A stretch of 64,000 bases of DNA from Streptomyces goshikiensis. Its GTDB lineage: Bacteria > Actinomycetota > Actinomycetes > Streptomycetales > Streptomycetaceae. The stretch covers positions 124,001 through 188,000 of the forward strand of contig NZ_BMVE01000014.1 of NCBI RefSeq assembly GCF_014650555.1, given 5' to 3'. The position numbers and the translations under genes are program-made. Shown piece after piece: positions 52,320-61,247 of this stretch (position 1 is the first letter of the stretch; the number at the start of each line of letters is the position of its first letter). The notes below the pieces were generated by a model, which worked only from the letters and a program-made list of their open reading frames with translations, was not told the DNA's origin and did not search any database.

Positions 52320-52748
52320 TTGAGCCAGTACTACGACATTGGTGACCAGACCCTGTGGAACCCGTCCAACGGGGCCTCCCGTCTGTTCATGAGCCAGGTG
52401 AGCGTCTACCAGGCGGAACTGGGTCTGCCGTCCGGCATCGGACTCATGCGGGCTGACGAGTGCCAGATCGACCCCCTCGTGTTCAAAGCGTTCGTCGACG
52501 CTCTGCTCGCGTGGCACCGGGGAACGAGTCACGCCGTCATGGCTGCCCTGTCCGAGGGGTTCGTTGCCACGGTGCTGGTCCTGGCGGAGCGAGCAGGCAT
52601 CGAGGTGAAATGGCAGCCAACGAGCTTCCCCGGTGTCGGCGGCCTCAAGGATGTTCAGGTCCCGACGACCCGATCCTCCTCTGAGGCGGCTTGGGCAGCC
52701 GCCCTTCAGCAGAAGTCACGCGACCTGAGCCGCTTCATGGCGGTGTAA
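52320..52748 (+). CDS. Hypothetical protein
   Basis: 142 aa from a TTG at 52320 with GGAGGGG 5 nt upstream. Soluble and helical (YYDIGDQTLWNPSNGASRLF, RADECQIDPLVFKAFVDALL). No motif. Downstream, to about 52930, a short coding-like tail in another frame (PEAVAAAPGLNIEQTRALLV) suggests a relic of a further gene. Confidence 0.6.
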   Translation: MSQYYDIGDQTLWNPSNGASRLFMSQVSVYQAELGLPSGIGLMRADECQIDPLVFKAFVDALLAWHRGTSHAVMAALSEGFVATVLVLAERAGIEVKWQPTSFPGVGGLKDVQVPTTRSSSEAAWAAALQQKSRDLSRFMAV

Positions 52749-53043
52749 GCCCGCCGCCGACGCCCGCGAAGGACTCGGAACCTCACCGCACAGTCCCCGA
52801 CCGCCGCGCTCAAGGCCGCCCGCCCACTGGCCCGCGCGCAACAGCCCGAGGCGGTAGCGGCAGCCCCCGGACTGAACATCGAACAGACCCGCGCGCTGCT
52901 CGTCCGGTTCGGTGGCTGGAGCCCATGTAGCTGACCGCCGTCTACGGAAGGACGGCCATCGCGTGTGTCAGCCGGGCCAGGGCGCTCTGCCCGGCTGAAC
53001 GACGACCCGTCCGCCAGCCGTCCCTTGCGGCGGGCTGTCGGGT

Positions 53044-53511
53044 TTAGCAGGTTTTGTAGTCGTGGCGGGTGGAGTTGTAGGCGCAGGTGTGGTGGAGGGC
53101 ACCGTTGGTGCGGCGGAGGGTGGCGGTGTCCTTGTCGTTGTTCCAGACGTAGGCGCCGCGCTGCTGGTAGAGCGTGGTGGTGGTGTTCGTGCCGCGTCCG
53201 GTCTTGATAGTGACGGTCTTGCCTGGCTTGAGGGTGAAGGCGGGGAAGGTGTAGGCGTGGCGGGAGGCGTCGGTGAGGGTCCAGCCCTTGAGGCTGACCG
53301 CGGTGCCGGTGCTGTTGGTGATCTGGACCCACTCGCCGTTGAGCGAGGCGTTGGTGCGGGTGTCGCTGCCGGGGGAGTCGTACCAGATCTTCGAGATCCG
53401 CAGCGCTCCGGCGGCATGCGCCTGCCCGGGAAGGAGAAGCACGGTTGCGGTGGTGATGGCGGCGCCGGCGGTGAGGCGGCGTGTACGGGGCATGAGCAAG
53501 AGAGGGCACAT
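53044..53511 (-). CDS. Secreted lamin-tail-domain-like protein
   Basis: 155 aa. Signal peptide around MPRTRRLTAGAAITTATVLL and LPGQAHAA; an ATG six codons earlier (53511) was taken. The mature part is a beta-sandwich resembling the lamin tail domain: LRISKIWYDSPGSD, NGEWVQITNSTGTAVSLKGW and TFPAFTLKPGKTVTIKTGRG. These domains bind surfaces or accompany secreted nucleases in Streptomyces. Two Cys near the end may form a disulfide. Confidence 0.78.
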   Translation of the reverse strand: MCPLLLMPRTRRLTAGAAITTATVLLLPGQAHAAGALRISKIWYDSPGSDTRTNASLNGEWVQITNSTGTAVSLKGWTLTDASRHAYTFPAFTLKPGKTVTIKTGRGTNTTTTLYQQRGAYVWNNDKDTATLRRTNGALHHTCAYNSTRHDYKTC

Positions 53512-53984
53512 CCTGTCTGACGGGACCGCCGTATGGCTGGCGGTGCAGACCCCGGACGCTAAGGGTCCCCGCCCTCCTGCGGAGCGCCTGTGGCCATCCT
53601 GTGACAGAACGTCACCCTGTGGTGTTGATGCGCCTCGCTCGGCCCTCAGCGCCCAACCGCCCGCCCACGCGGTGCTGGGCCGGCGCCGAGGGAATCGACG
53701 ACATCCGGCCTCTGCCTTCCCGACGGGAGTCGTCGCGGGTGAGTGCCCATCGACACCGGACCGGCACAGGCACAGCAGCAAGCCGCTCGGCCATCCGCCC
53801 GCTGCGCCCGCTCGCGCCACCCGTCACGATCACTTGTGAATCGGTCAGGATCGCGTGTCAGAGGACACTCCGTACGGGTGGGGCCCAAGCCCTGCGTCTG
53901 CGCGTCACGCGGAGGATCTGCCGGGAAGAGCAGTGGAATAGTGGTTGCGGGGAGCCGTATCTGAAGGGCCGAACGCCTGCCGGG
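53512..53984. other. Region without a recognisable gene
   Basis: No frame shows convincing coding sequence. It holds the promoter region of the lamin-tail gene and the distal 3' side of the PI-PLC gene. Confidence 0.4.
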
Positions 53985-54016
53985 GTCCCGCCACGGACTG
54001 TGGTCCGTGGCGGGAC
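53985..54016. terminator. 14-bp stem-loop after the PI-PLC gene
   Basis: GTCCCGCCACGGAC, loop TGTG and the complement, 80 bp downstream of the minus-strand stop at 54097. Confidence 0.7.
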
Positions 54017-54096
54017 AGCCTGGCTTTGCCCTGGCGGTGAGAGAGCCGCCCGGACCGTGTGGCTGACCGTTGTGTGTAGCGCGCAGGCTTGTTTGA

Positions 54097-55644
54097 TCAG
54101 GCGCCGAGCCAGTAGTACTTGCTGCGGATACCTGTCGAACCGTCGCCTTGGGTGAAGAGGTTGAAGCTCTGGTTGGTGTTGCCGGCGTAGGCACGGCCTG
54201 TCACGGTGCCCGCGCTGGACATGTCGAGGACGAGGCCGTTGTGGGCGCCGCGGATGCCGACGGAGCCGTCTGCCTGGTTGACGATCGAGAAGTGTTGGTC
54301 GTTCGAGGTGCTGGCGGGCTGGACGGTCACCGAGCCGTTGGTGTTCATGCTCAGGACCATGCCGCTGTACACATTCTCGATCCGGTACGTGATTCCGCCG
54401 GGCCCCAGGCCTGCCAGCCTGAAGTGGAAACTCTGGTTCTGAACGCCCTGGTACGCAGGTCCCGTCACCGCAGCGCCCTGCGTGGTCCCAGAGCTGATGG
54501 CGCGGGGGCCGGTCGGCGTCGGGGCGAACTGGTTCAGTTTGAGGACGGCAAGGGGGAGATCGTTCTTCCCGCCGTTTGTGTTGCCGGCGGGGCGGTCGAT
54601 GTAGTCCATCGCGATCACGCCCGTGGTCTTTCCCGCGGCGACGCCGTTGAGCAGCCCGAGTGTGTAGGGATTCAACTGCTGGGCGTATCCCCAGGGAGTC
54701 AGTCCGATGACCGGCGTGCCGTACGCGCTGGTGTGGTTGACAAACATCTTCTGCTTCGACGCGGTGTTCACGGCCCGGCTGAGATGGTTGCGGACCGCAT
54801 CCTTCTTGGCGGGGGGCATCGGGCTGCTGGCCATGTCCTGGAGGTCGAACACGTTCTCATTGCTGAAGTGCAGTCCGTAGCCCAGGTAGGGCCACCCGGA
54901 CATCAGAACGATCTTTCCACGGGCTTGCCCGAGGGCCGGGAAGCTGGAGCTGATGTGGAAGTCGCTCCGCATCCCTGAACCGCCCCAGTATGTGTCGAGG
55001 TAGTGGTTGAAAGTCTGCGTGAAGTCGGCGGCCGACGCGTTGGACTTGGTCTGCGAGATCCGCATCAGGATGGTTTCCGAGCGGTGGTTCGACAGGAAGC
55101 TCCGGCAGGACTGCAGAACATCGCCGAACATCTGCTTGAGGTAGTAGTCGCCGTGGTGGACGGAGAAGACCTTGGAGTCCATTCGGCGGAGCCGGACATC
55201 CAGGTACCGGACGCCGTTGTTCAGCTGCCAGTCCAGATCCCTGCTCTGGCACAGCGCGTACCCCGCCGACCCCACGTTCTCCTGGTAGGCGGCAGATTCG
55301 TGCGTGCCCGGGATGGACATGTCCCGAATATTGACATGGTCGGGGATGCCCGCCATCCAGTCCGAGGACACCGGCACCCAGCCGGTCCTGGGAGCGGCCG
55401 CGAAATCGTCCACCGGTGTGGTGGCGAGATCGGTCCGGTCCCCCACTCCCTCTCCGCCCGGTGAGGAGGATGCCAGAGCCTGGGCACCGTAGCGGACCTC
55501 ACCGTCGCCGTATTCCGGACATGGACCCCCTCCCGCGTACGCGGCGAGTTCGAGTTCGGCCTCTTCCCCGGACCGCCCATCCTGCGGCTCCACAGCTGCT
55601 TCGGGGACATCGTCATTCGTGGGCTGAGCAGTCGATACGGCCAT
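54097..55644 (-). CDS. Phosphatidylinositol-specific phospholipase C with ricin-type C-terminus
   Basis: 515 aa. The ATG at 55644 has AGGAGTTCTTC upstream. The catalytic X domain spans about residues 90-365 with both active His: IRDMSIPGTHESAAY and VFSVHHGDYYLKQ. The C-terminal 130 residues are a beta-trefoil-like lectin (NQSFHFRLAGLGPG, VTVQPASTSNDQHFSIVNQA, NQSFNLF). There is no Sec signal; the N-terminus is acidic (EEAELELAAYAGGGPC), with a Gly-Gly-Gly-Pro-Cys stretch resembling a double-glycine leader. The enzyme cleaves PI or GPI anchors outside the cell, so the export route is a question. Confidence 0.82.
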   Translation of the reverse strand: MAVSTAQPTNDDVPEAAVEPQDGRSGEEAELELAAYAGGGPCPEYGDGEVRYGAQALASSSPGGEGVGDRTDLATTPVDDFAAAPRTGWVPVSSDWMAGIPDHVNIRDMSIPGTHESAAYQENVGSAGYALCQSRDLDWQLNNGVRYLDVRLRRMDSKVFSVHHGDYYLKQMFGDVLQSCRSFLSNHRSETILMRISQTKSNASAADFTQTFNHYLDTYWGGSGMRSDFHISSSFPALGQARGKIVLMSGWPYLGYGLHFSNENVFDLQDMASSPMPPAKKDAVRNHLSRAVNTASKQKMFVNHTSAYGTPVIGLTPWGYAQQLNPYTLGLLNGVAAGKTTGVIAMDYIDRPAGNTNGGKNDLPLAVLKLNQFAPTPTGPRAISSGTTQGAAVTGPAYQGVQNQSFHFRLAGLGPGGITYRIENVYSGMVLSMNTNGSVTVQPASTSNDQHFSIVNQADGSVGIRGAHNGLVLDMSSAGTVTGRAYAGNTNQSFNLFTQGDGSTGIRSKYYWLGA

Positions 55645-55822
55645 GAAGAACTCCTAACAGCGCGTCCCGTGGCGCGGAGGGACACGCGATCGAGTGTCGG
55701 CTGGTTGTGCACGCCGGGCGTCGCCCGAGCGGCCGATGGCTACCCTGCGTTGTCGCAGCAAACCCAAAGCGCCCGACGAGGGCTGATAATCGGCGGATAG
55801 CGGCCTGCGGCCGGCCGGCGGG

Positions 55823-56542
55823 TTACACGGCGGGCTCGTAGACCACGGTGGTAGTGGGGCAGTCCTCGGCGAGTCCGAGAAGGGCCCGGCGCTCGTTCTC
55901 GTCGACAGCCAAGTCCCAGCGGAGCTTGGTGCCGACCCAGGTCGCGGCGTACGTGCAGTGGTAAGAGCCGTCAGAGGGCAGCCACTCGGCCGGGTCCTTG
56001 TCGGCCTTGGACCGGTTGGAGGCTGCGGAGACCGCGATCAGGGTGTCGGGGCTCGCCTGGTCGTTCGCGTACGCCTCCCGCCTCGCCGCCGACCACGGCG
56101 CCTGCTCGGAGTCGTAGACCTCCGCGAGCGGGACGAAGTGGTCGACATCGAGCCGGCCCGCGTCCGTCACCACGACGTCGTCGTAGGCAGAGCGCCAGGA
56201 TCCGCCGGTCAGTTTGCAGCCGGCCGCGACCTGCGGCGCCTCGACGGCTTCGGCGAGGATGACCTCCTTGCGGGTGTCACAACCATCCCCGGCGTTCAAC
56301 CCGCGGTTCCAGTGCTTGTACAGGTCCCGCTTGTAGCCCTCGCGGTGCTCGACGGCCACGGGGAGCCGGTCGATCGCCTCGAACAAGGGCAGCGGGGCAC
56401 GTACCCCTGCCGGGCCGGCCATACCGGTGGCCGCCAGTCCTGTAGTCGCGGCGGGGGCGGAGTGCGCGGTTGGTGCCGCGAGGAGGGGGATGGCGCAGAG
56501 GGCGAGCGCGGGCAGACCGCGCAGCATCAGGTTCTTGATCAC
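55823..56542 (-). CDS. Secreted HNH-family nuclease (GmrSD/DUF1524-like)
   Basis: 239 aa from a GTG at 56542 without a clear ribosome site. Signal peptide LPALALCAIPLLAAPTAHSA. The nuclease core has DVDHFVPLAEVYDS and SNRSKADKDPAEWLP, the HNH-like pattern of secreted Streptomyces nucleases. The C-terminal YAATWVGTKLRWDLAVDENE matches a relic at 59381-59562. Four Cys probably form disulfides. It should degrade DNA outside the cell. Confidence 0.83.
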   Translation of the reverse strand: MIKNLMLRGLPALALCAIPLLAAPTAHSAPAATTGLAATGMAGPAGVRAPLPLFEAIDRLPVAVEHREGYKRDLYKHWNRGLNAGDGCDTRKEVILAEAVEAPQVAAGCKLTGGSWRSAYDDVVVTDAGRLDVDHFVPLAEVYDSEQAPWSAARREAYANDQASPDTLIAVSAASNRSKADKDPAEWLPSDGSYHCTYAATWVGTKLRWDLAVDENERRALLGLAEDCPTTTVVYEPAV

Positions 56543-57375
56543 ACAGGTGGGTGTAGCGACCCCGACAGCCGCCCAGACAGGCCCGCGAAGGACAACTCAC
56601 CCGTGTGGGCGTCCGGATTCACCGCAGAAACGAGTCTGCGCCTTCCGCCTCTTCAGGGTCGAGGTAGCCGCCCTCACCGACACCCCCTGCCAACGTCCAC
56701 GTGGACGAGAACCTCTACCTCATCCTCGCCGGGCGTGCGCCGCAGCCGGCACGGCCCGCTCGACAAGAACAGGGCCGAGATCCGGTGTGCCGCTTCGAGC
56801 GCGGCGGCCGTGTCCTCGACGCCATGGGGGCGCCCGGCAGAGAGTCCGGATCTGGGGCGCCTCGGCAGGGCAGGGGTAACTTTCGGCCATTCTGGCCGTA
56901 CTTAAACCTTGCCAATCCTTGCCAATCCTTGCGGATCTTAGTCAAAGTTAGCTGATCCTTGCTTGCTATTCCCTGGGTGACCTGGGCTTTTCTGTTTCCA
57001 GTCACAGGGCCAAGTGCAATCTCCGGCCTGTTCGTCCGGCCTGTCATAGTGGCGAGGAAAGGGGTTGAGGACGCATTGTCGAAATTGATCGCTAAGCCGG
57101 TGGGAGAGTGACACGAATCACGGCGATGCATTGTGGCTACGGAACGACGCGCTATCGCTACGGTATCGCGCTGTTTGGCTACGTCCAGATGCACTTCAAC
57201 GCGCTTCCGGTTGGTCCATGTCATCTCAAGTCCCATGGTGGACACGGTCGTTGTAGCGCTGCACCGATACACTCCTGACAACGCAAAAGGAGCCCTCGGC
57301 CCCGACAACGGTTACCAGGCCACTGGTCGGGAGGGTTCCTTGCGAGGCGACCCCAACAGTCAGAAAAGGATACCT
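56543..57375. other. Gene-poor stretch with phased CCTTGC repeats and lower G+C
   Basis: No convincing gene. From about 56890 to 57380 the DNA is visibly poorer in G+C. CCTTGC occurs at 56907, 56917, 56927 and 56957, a 10-bp phase, in a row of AATCCTTGCC-like units. CGGCCA/TGGCCG lies just before (56884-56898). Such helically phased repeats occur at regulator or replication-initiator binding sites. Confidence 0.5.
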
Positions 57376-57555
57376 GTGGAAGAGAGTAGCAGTGGCGCTT
57401 TGGATACGTGGAGGGGGAGGGTGAAGGCCCACCTGCGTAAATTGCGTCGTCGGCATGGACACATTGTCCAGCGTCAGTTCATCCGAGGAGCTTCGCATAG
57501 TCTCGGAAGCGGTGCCGTAAGCCTGCTCCTTATGTGGTTCGCCGCGAGGAGATGA
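57376..57555 (+). CDS. Small basic protein with a hydrophobic C-terminus
   Basis: 59 aa from a GTG at 57376 with AAAAGGA upstream. The middle is Arg/Lys/His-rich (VKAHLRKLRRRHGHIVQRQF) and the end hydrophobic (SLGSGAVSLLLMWFAARR). The lower G+C context differs from neighbours. It could be a membrane-active peptide, a small regulator or a phage remnant; no family was recognised. Confidence 0.45.
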   Translation: MEESSSGALDTWRGRVKAHLRKLRRRHGHIVQRQFIRGASHSLGSGAVSLLLMWFAARR

Positions 57556-57649
57556 TTCGCAGCGCATCCCTCGCATGAACACGCGTGCCAGAGGCACCCG
57601 ACGCCATGGATACCGGTGACCTTTCCGGAGGGCGGCTGGTTGAGCTGTC

Positions 57650-58024
57650 ATGAGAAAGACGATCTACGCGCTGACGGCGGCGGCCGTCGTGTTCACCGCC
57701 GCGCCCGCGCACGCCAACGCGAAAGCCAAGGACGGCCAGGTGGGCTTGTCCGTGTACGGCGAGGGCCTGCGGGTCGACCAGGTGGGCGCGCACATGGAAG
57801 GCCACGGCACTGGCGTACGCGCCCGCCTGATCACTTACACCCCGAAGGGCTACCGGTCGGAGCTCACCGGATGGAAGGACGCCACCCCGGTGAGCGCGGC
57901 CCTGACCAGGCTCTCCACGGTGGGCTGGAAGTGGAAGGGCGGGAAGAAGTTCGCCCACGGCACGCGGCTGTGCGTGGAGTTCAACGTTGTGCAGGGAGAG
58001 CCGTGCGCGGTGATCCACCGGTAG
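57650..58024 (+). CDS. Small secreted protein (copy 2 of 2)
   Basis: 124 aa, about 90 percent identical to the protein at 49248-49622, with signal peptide MRKTIYALTAAAVVFTAAPA. Differences cluster in the first half (GEGLRVDQVGAHMEGHG). Downstream DNA to about 58160 is also a copy. The strong conservation at protein level suggests that both copies have been kept. Function unknown. Confidence 0.75.
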   Translation: MRKTIYALTAAAVVFTAAPAHANAKAKDGQVGLSVYGEGLRVDQVGAHMEGHGTGVRARLITYTPKGYRSELTGWKDATPVSAALTRLSTVGWKWKGGKKFAHGTRLCVEFNVVQGEPCAVIHR

Positions 58025-58101
58025 CCGGTCCCTGCGGCAGCAACCGCTGACCGGCGCAGTGCGGGCCGCCGCCCTTACGGGTTGGCGGCCCGCCGCCGTG
58101 C

Positions 58102-58160
58102 TCACTCCTCGCCGGTGTCCGGGCTCCAGACGGCTGGCCCGCCGCCGCGCCACTCGATCA
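58102..58160 (-). pseudogene. Relic of the 76-aa gene (last 19 codons)
   Basis: Encodes LIEWRGGGPAVWSPDTGEE before a stop, matching the end of the protein at 49702-49932. The upstream part of the gene is missing: the duplication boundary lies here. Confidence 0.7.
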
Positions 58161-58332
58161 GTTTCCCGCCATACGGCCACTGGAACTCGCCAATCGCCGT
58201 CGGGGTTGTTGGGGTGGTCCGGGCTCTCGCGGATGATCTCCCCGATGAGTCGCGGTAGCGGCGCTGACCAGAGGTGGTCTACGGGGACTGGGGTGACGCT
58301 CAGCGTTCGAGATCTCGGCGAAAGGGTGCAGA

Positions 58333-59376
58333 ATGCCCCGGCAAGTGGACTTCACCATCCCCATCAGCTCCTGGACGACGCCGGAGCTGGCGGCAGCCCG
58401 CGAACGCAACCTTCGCTGGGCCCGCCGGATGGGCTTGGTGAGCAGTGACGAGGCCGAGCGCCGCTACCTGTTCTCCCAGGTGGCCGATATCGCCGCCTAC
58501 TCCTACCCCGACGCGGAAGGCGAGGACCTTGATCTCGCCTTCGACGTCAACGGCTGGTTCTTCCTCTTCGACGACCAGTTCGACGTGCCCCGGGGGCAGT
58601 GGCCGCAGGCCGCGACCGTCTGCGAGGAACTGATCGATCTGCTGCACCGCCCGCCAGGCACCCCGCCCCCTGTTTCCTCGCCGCTCGCCGACGCGTTCGC
58701 CGACGTGTGGCAGCGCATGGCTCACGGCATGTCACGCCGCTGGCAGGAGCGCACCGCGCATCACTGGATGGAGTATCTGGCCGCGAATCTCACCGAGGCG
58801 GTCGACCGGCGGGCTGGCATGGTCCCCGACAGCGAGGAGTGGATGCGCCTGCGCCGCAAGGTGATAGGGGTCAGGCCCTCGATCGACGTGTGCGAGCGGG
58901 TCGGACATTTCGAAGTCCCCGCCCCCCTCGTCTACAGCACGGCCATGGAGTCCGCGCGCGAGATCGTCACCGACGTGATCATCCTGATCAACGAGGTCTA
59001 CTCCCTGGAGAACGACGAGGCACGCGACGCCCCCAATCTGGTCCGCTGCCTCATGCACGAGCAGGGCCGCACGAGACCGGAGGCAATCGACGAACTCCGC
59101 AAGCGTGCCGATGCCCAAATAGAGCGATTGGCATACGTGCGACGCCAGATCACGCCTCTGGGCCAAAGACTCGGACTTCCTCACCCCGCGCAGGAAGCCG
59201 CCGATCGATATATCCACGCGATCTCCGCCTACATGCGCGGCATCTACGACTGGCACCGGCTTGCCGGGCGCTACACAGCCCAGGTTGCGCAACTGGCATC
59301 CCCCGCCACGACGGGCTACCTCAACGTCGAGAACCTCGCCACCAGCGCCGACCGACCAGCACCAGGCCGACCATAA
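58333..59376 (+). CDS. Class I terpene synthase
   Basis: 347 aa. The Asp-rich motif DDQFD (residues 80-84) and the second metal motif INEVYSLENDE (N220, S224, D228, where Glu is usual) are present, with the terminal Arg-Tyr in HRLAGRY. Length and motifs fit bacterial sesquiterpene or diterpene cyclases. The enzyme cyclises a prenyl diphosphate with Mg2+ in the cytosol. There is no prenyltransferase or P450 next to it, so it would use a common precursor pool. The product is not predictable. Confidence 0.85.
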   Translation: MPRQVDFTIPISSWTTPELAAARERNLRWARRMGLVSSDEAERRYLFSQVADIAAYSYPDAEGEDLDLAFDVNGWFFLFDDQFDVPRGQWPQAATVCEELIDLLHRPPGTPPPVSSPLADAFADVWQRMAHGMSRRWQERTAHHWMEYLAANLTEAVDRRAGMVPDSEEWMRLRRKVIGVRPSIDVCERVGHFEVPAPLVYSTAMESAREIVTDVIILINEVYSLENDEARDAPNLVRCLMHEQGRTRPEAIDELRKRADAQIERLAYVRRQITPLGQRLGLPHPAQEAADRYIHAISAYMRGIYDWHRLAGRYTAQVAQLASPATTGYLNVENLATSADRPAPGRP

Positions 59377-59380
59377 GCCG

Positions 59381-59562
59381 CGGATCAGGATCCGTCGGAG
59401 TGGGTGCCGCCGTCGGCGGACGCGTTGTGCCGGTACGGGGCGGAGTGGACGGCGACGAAGCTGCGGTGGGGTCTGGCGGTGGACGAGCTGGAGCGGGACC
59501 GCCTGCTGGACATCGCGGCCGGCTGTGGCGGCACGGAGGTGGAGTTCACCCCGGCCCCGTAG
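59381..59562 (+). pseudogene. Relic of an HNH nuclease C-terminus
   Basis: Reads AADQDPSEWVPPSADALCRY, then GAEWTATKLRWGLAVDELER and TEVEFTPAP before TAG. It aligns with the end of the nuclease at 55823-56542 (DKDPAEWLPSDGSYHCTY, WVGTKLRWDLAVDENE). Only the last 60 codons remain, 4 bp after the terpene synthase stop. Confidence 0.75.
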
Positions 59563-59580
59563 CCGGCCGGCACGACTGAG

Positions 59581-59605
59581 GCCGCCACCCCGCGGGGGTG
59601 GCGGC
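59581..59605. terminator. 11-bp stem-loop
   Basis: GCCGCCACCCC, loop GCG and the complement, after the nuclease relic. It may originally belong to the lost nuclease gene and now end the terpene synthase transcript. Confidence 0.75.
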
Positions 59606-59837
59606 TCTCAGCCGTTGGGCCGTGCGCGTGATGCGCTGCGCGGTGTTCCGGCTGCCGGGGTCCGTTGCGGGTATCTCCGTCTCGGCCGGGCGCAGGCTGT
59701 CGTATGAGCGGCGCGGCAGCAGTCCATATCGGCCTGGTGCTGGCCGGTTCTCTGTGAGTGGATCAAGGGCTGTGCCGGGACTGCACTCTCGGCCATAGGG
59801 TGACTACAACCTGTCAGGTCAAGCTGAAGAGGTACCG

Positions 59838-61247
59838 ATGGCCAGCAACGAAACAGAGTTCCCGCGTGTCGCCGTCCACGACGGCATGGAACAGGGCCCG
59901 GGTCAGGGCGCCGTGACCCAGGCGCCTGCCGTGACTGCAGCCCGGGCCGGTCTGCTCGCGGCCATCGGCACCGAGGCCCGACATGTGGCGGAGCAGTCCG
60001 AGGGGCAGGCGTCTGTTCAGCTGGGGGAACTCGCCCGCGCCTACGCCCTGGTGACTGCCGACACCGAGGCCATCGCCGGGCCTGCCGTGCACGCGCGCGC
60101 AGGGGAAGGGGCCCACAGCATCAGTCTCGTGTCCCATGTCCCGACCAACGGGTTCTACGTCGTACCAACTGACCCTGACCTTGTCAGCAAGGACCAGGAC
60201 TTCAGGGTGCTGGCCGCCAGCATGAGCCGGTCCTACGGCGGGAGGGCCACTGCTCTCGGGCTCGGCTCGGAGCGCCTCTCGGCCAGCATGCGGATCAGCC
60301 GGGCCCAGGACGACGCGGCCGGCCTGGCGGTCTCGGAGAAGCTGCGCACTCAGTCGCGGGGGACACTGCACATCGCCCACGCGATCGGCTTCGTCCGGGG
60401 AGCGGAGGCGTCCCTGAGAGAGGTGACCGAGCTTTTGCAGCGGGTGCGGGTGCTGGCGGTCCAGTCGGCGAAGTACGCCCACGGCGAGTACAGCCTCCCC
60501 CACGAGGCTGAGCCCGATCTCGACGATCTGCTCAACGATCTGGAAGCCGCCCAGGACCACATGCTTGGCAGCATGCGAGAGCTCCTCGTCCCCTATACCG
60601 CGGCTGACGTCACCGACGTGGACACTGGCACTGCGGTGCCGCTGGAGAGTACCGGGGCGCCGTGGGCCCTGCGGGCCCGTGTCGGGGCGAATACCGGCGA
60701 GGCGCTGGCGGTGAACGTCTTCGCTCCCGACATCAGGCACTACTTCGCCGGCGAGACCGCTCCGGCCGGCCAGCAGGCGCCCGCGGCATCCCCGTTGGTG
60801 GACATCAGGACCCAGACCGGCGCGCTCCGCGCCATCGTGAACATCGACGCCGCCGTACTGGACCTCAACCACCAGCGAGCCCACCTGAGCGCCTTCTCCA
60901 ACCGCCTGGAGAACGCCCTGCACACCTCACCCGACCTCACGGCAGACATCGAAGTCTTCACCCCCAGCCCGGCGCAGGCCACCATCCCACCCCGGGAACC
61001 TGCTGCCGCCGACGCCCAGGGCAAACTGCTGGGGGCCATCGGCCAGGAAGCCCGGAACCTGGCGGAGCAGTTCCCCGGCCAGGCATCCGCCAGGCTCGCG
61101 GAACTCGCCCGCGCCTACGCCCTGGTGACCTCTTCGGGCGCCGGGCATCTTGTGGAGAACGCCCTGGCTGTGGAGGCCGAAGGCTATCCGGCCTTCCTGA
61201 ACAAGCCCTCTGTCGTTGATCTCAGCAGTGAAAACAAGTGGGCCTAG
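59838..61247 (+). CDS. Flagellin-domain protein in a non-flagellated genus
   Basis: 469 aa; the ATG has AAGAGG upstream. Residues 121-215 match the N-terminal flagellin domain: ERLSASMRISRAQDDAAGLA, then EASLREVTELLQRVRVLAVQ and SA, very close to the FliC pattern ERLSSGLRI...DDAAG...LQRVRELAVQSA. RVGANTGEALAVNVF (281-295) resembles the core QxGANxGQ motif, and NIDAAVLDLNHQRAHLSAFS NRLENAL (335-361) resembles the C-terminal helix. A repeat of about 40 residues flanks this at 35-73 and 395-433 (LLxAIGxEAR, ELARAYALVT). No signal peptide. Its role cannot be flagellar in the usual sense; a filament, adhesin, toxin-like or decoy role is open. Confidence 0.85.
   Translation: MASNETEFPRVAVHDGMEQGPGQGAVTQAPAVTAARAGLLAAIGTEARHVAEQSEGQASVQLGELARAYALVTADTEAIAGPAVHARAGEGAHSISLVSHVPTNGFYVVPTDPDLVSKDQDFRVLAASMSRSYGGRATALGLGSERLSASMRISRAQDDAAGLAVSEKLRTQSRGTLHIAHAIGFVRGAEASLREVTELLQRVRVLAVQSAKYAHGEYSLPHEAEPDLDDLLNDLEAAQDHMLGSMRELLVPYTAADVTDVDTGTAVPLESTGAPWALRARVGANTGEALAVNVFAPDIRHYFAGETAPAGQQAPAASPLVDIRTQTGALRAIVNIDAAVLDLNHQRAHLSAFSNRLENALHTSPDLTADIEVFTPSPAQATIPPREPAAADAQGKLLGAIGQEARNLAEQFPGQASARLAELARAYALVTSSGAGHLVENALAVEAEGYPAFLNKPSVVDLSSENKWA

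Noticed and set aside
59592..59594. CCCCGCGGGGG near 59590 as a further CRISPR repeat
   Set aside because: It is the loop and stem of a terminator; there is no second copy at a 61-bp spacing.
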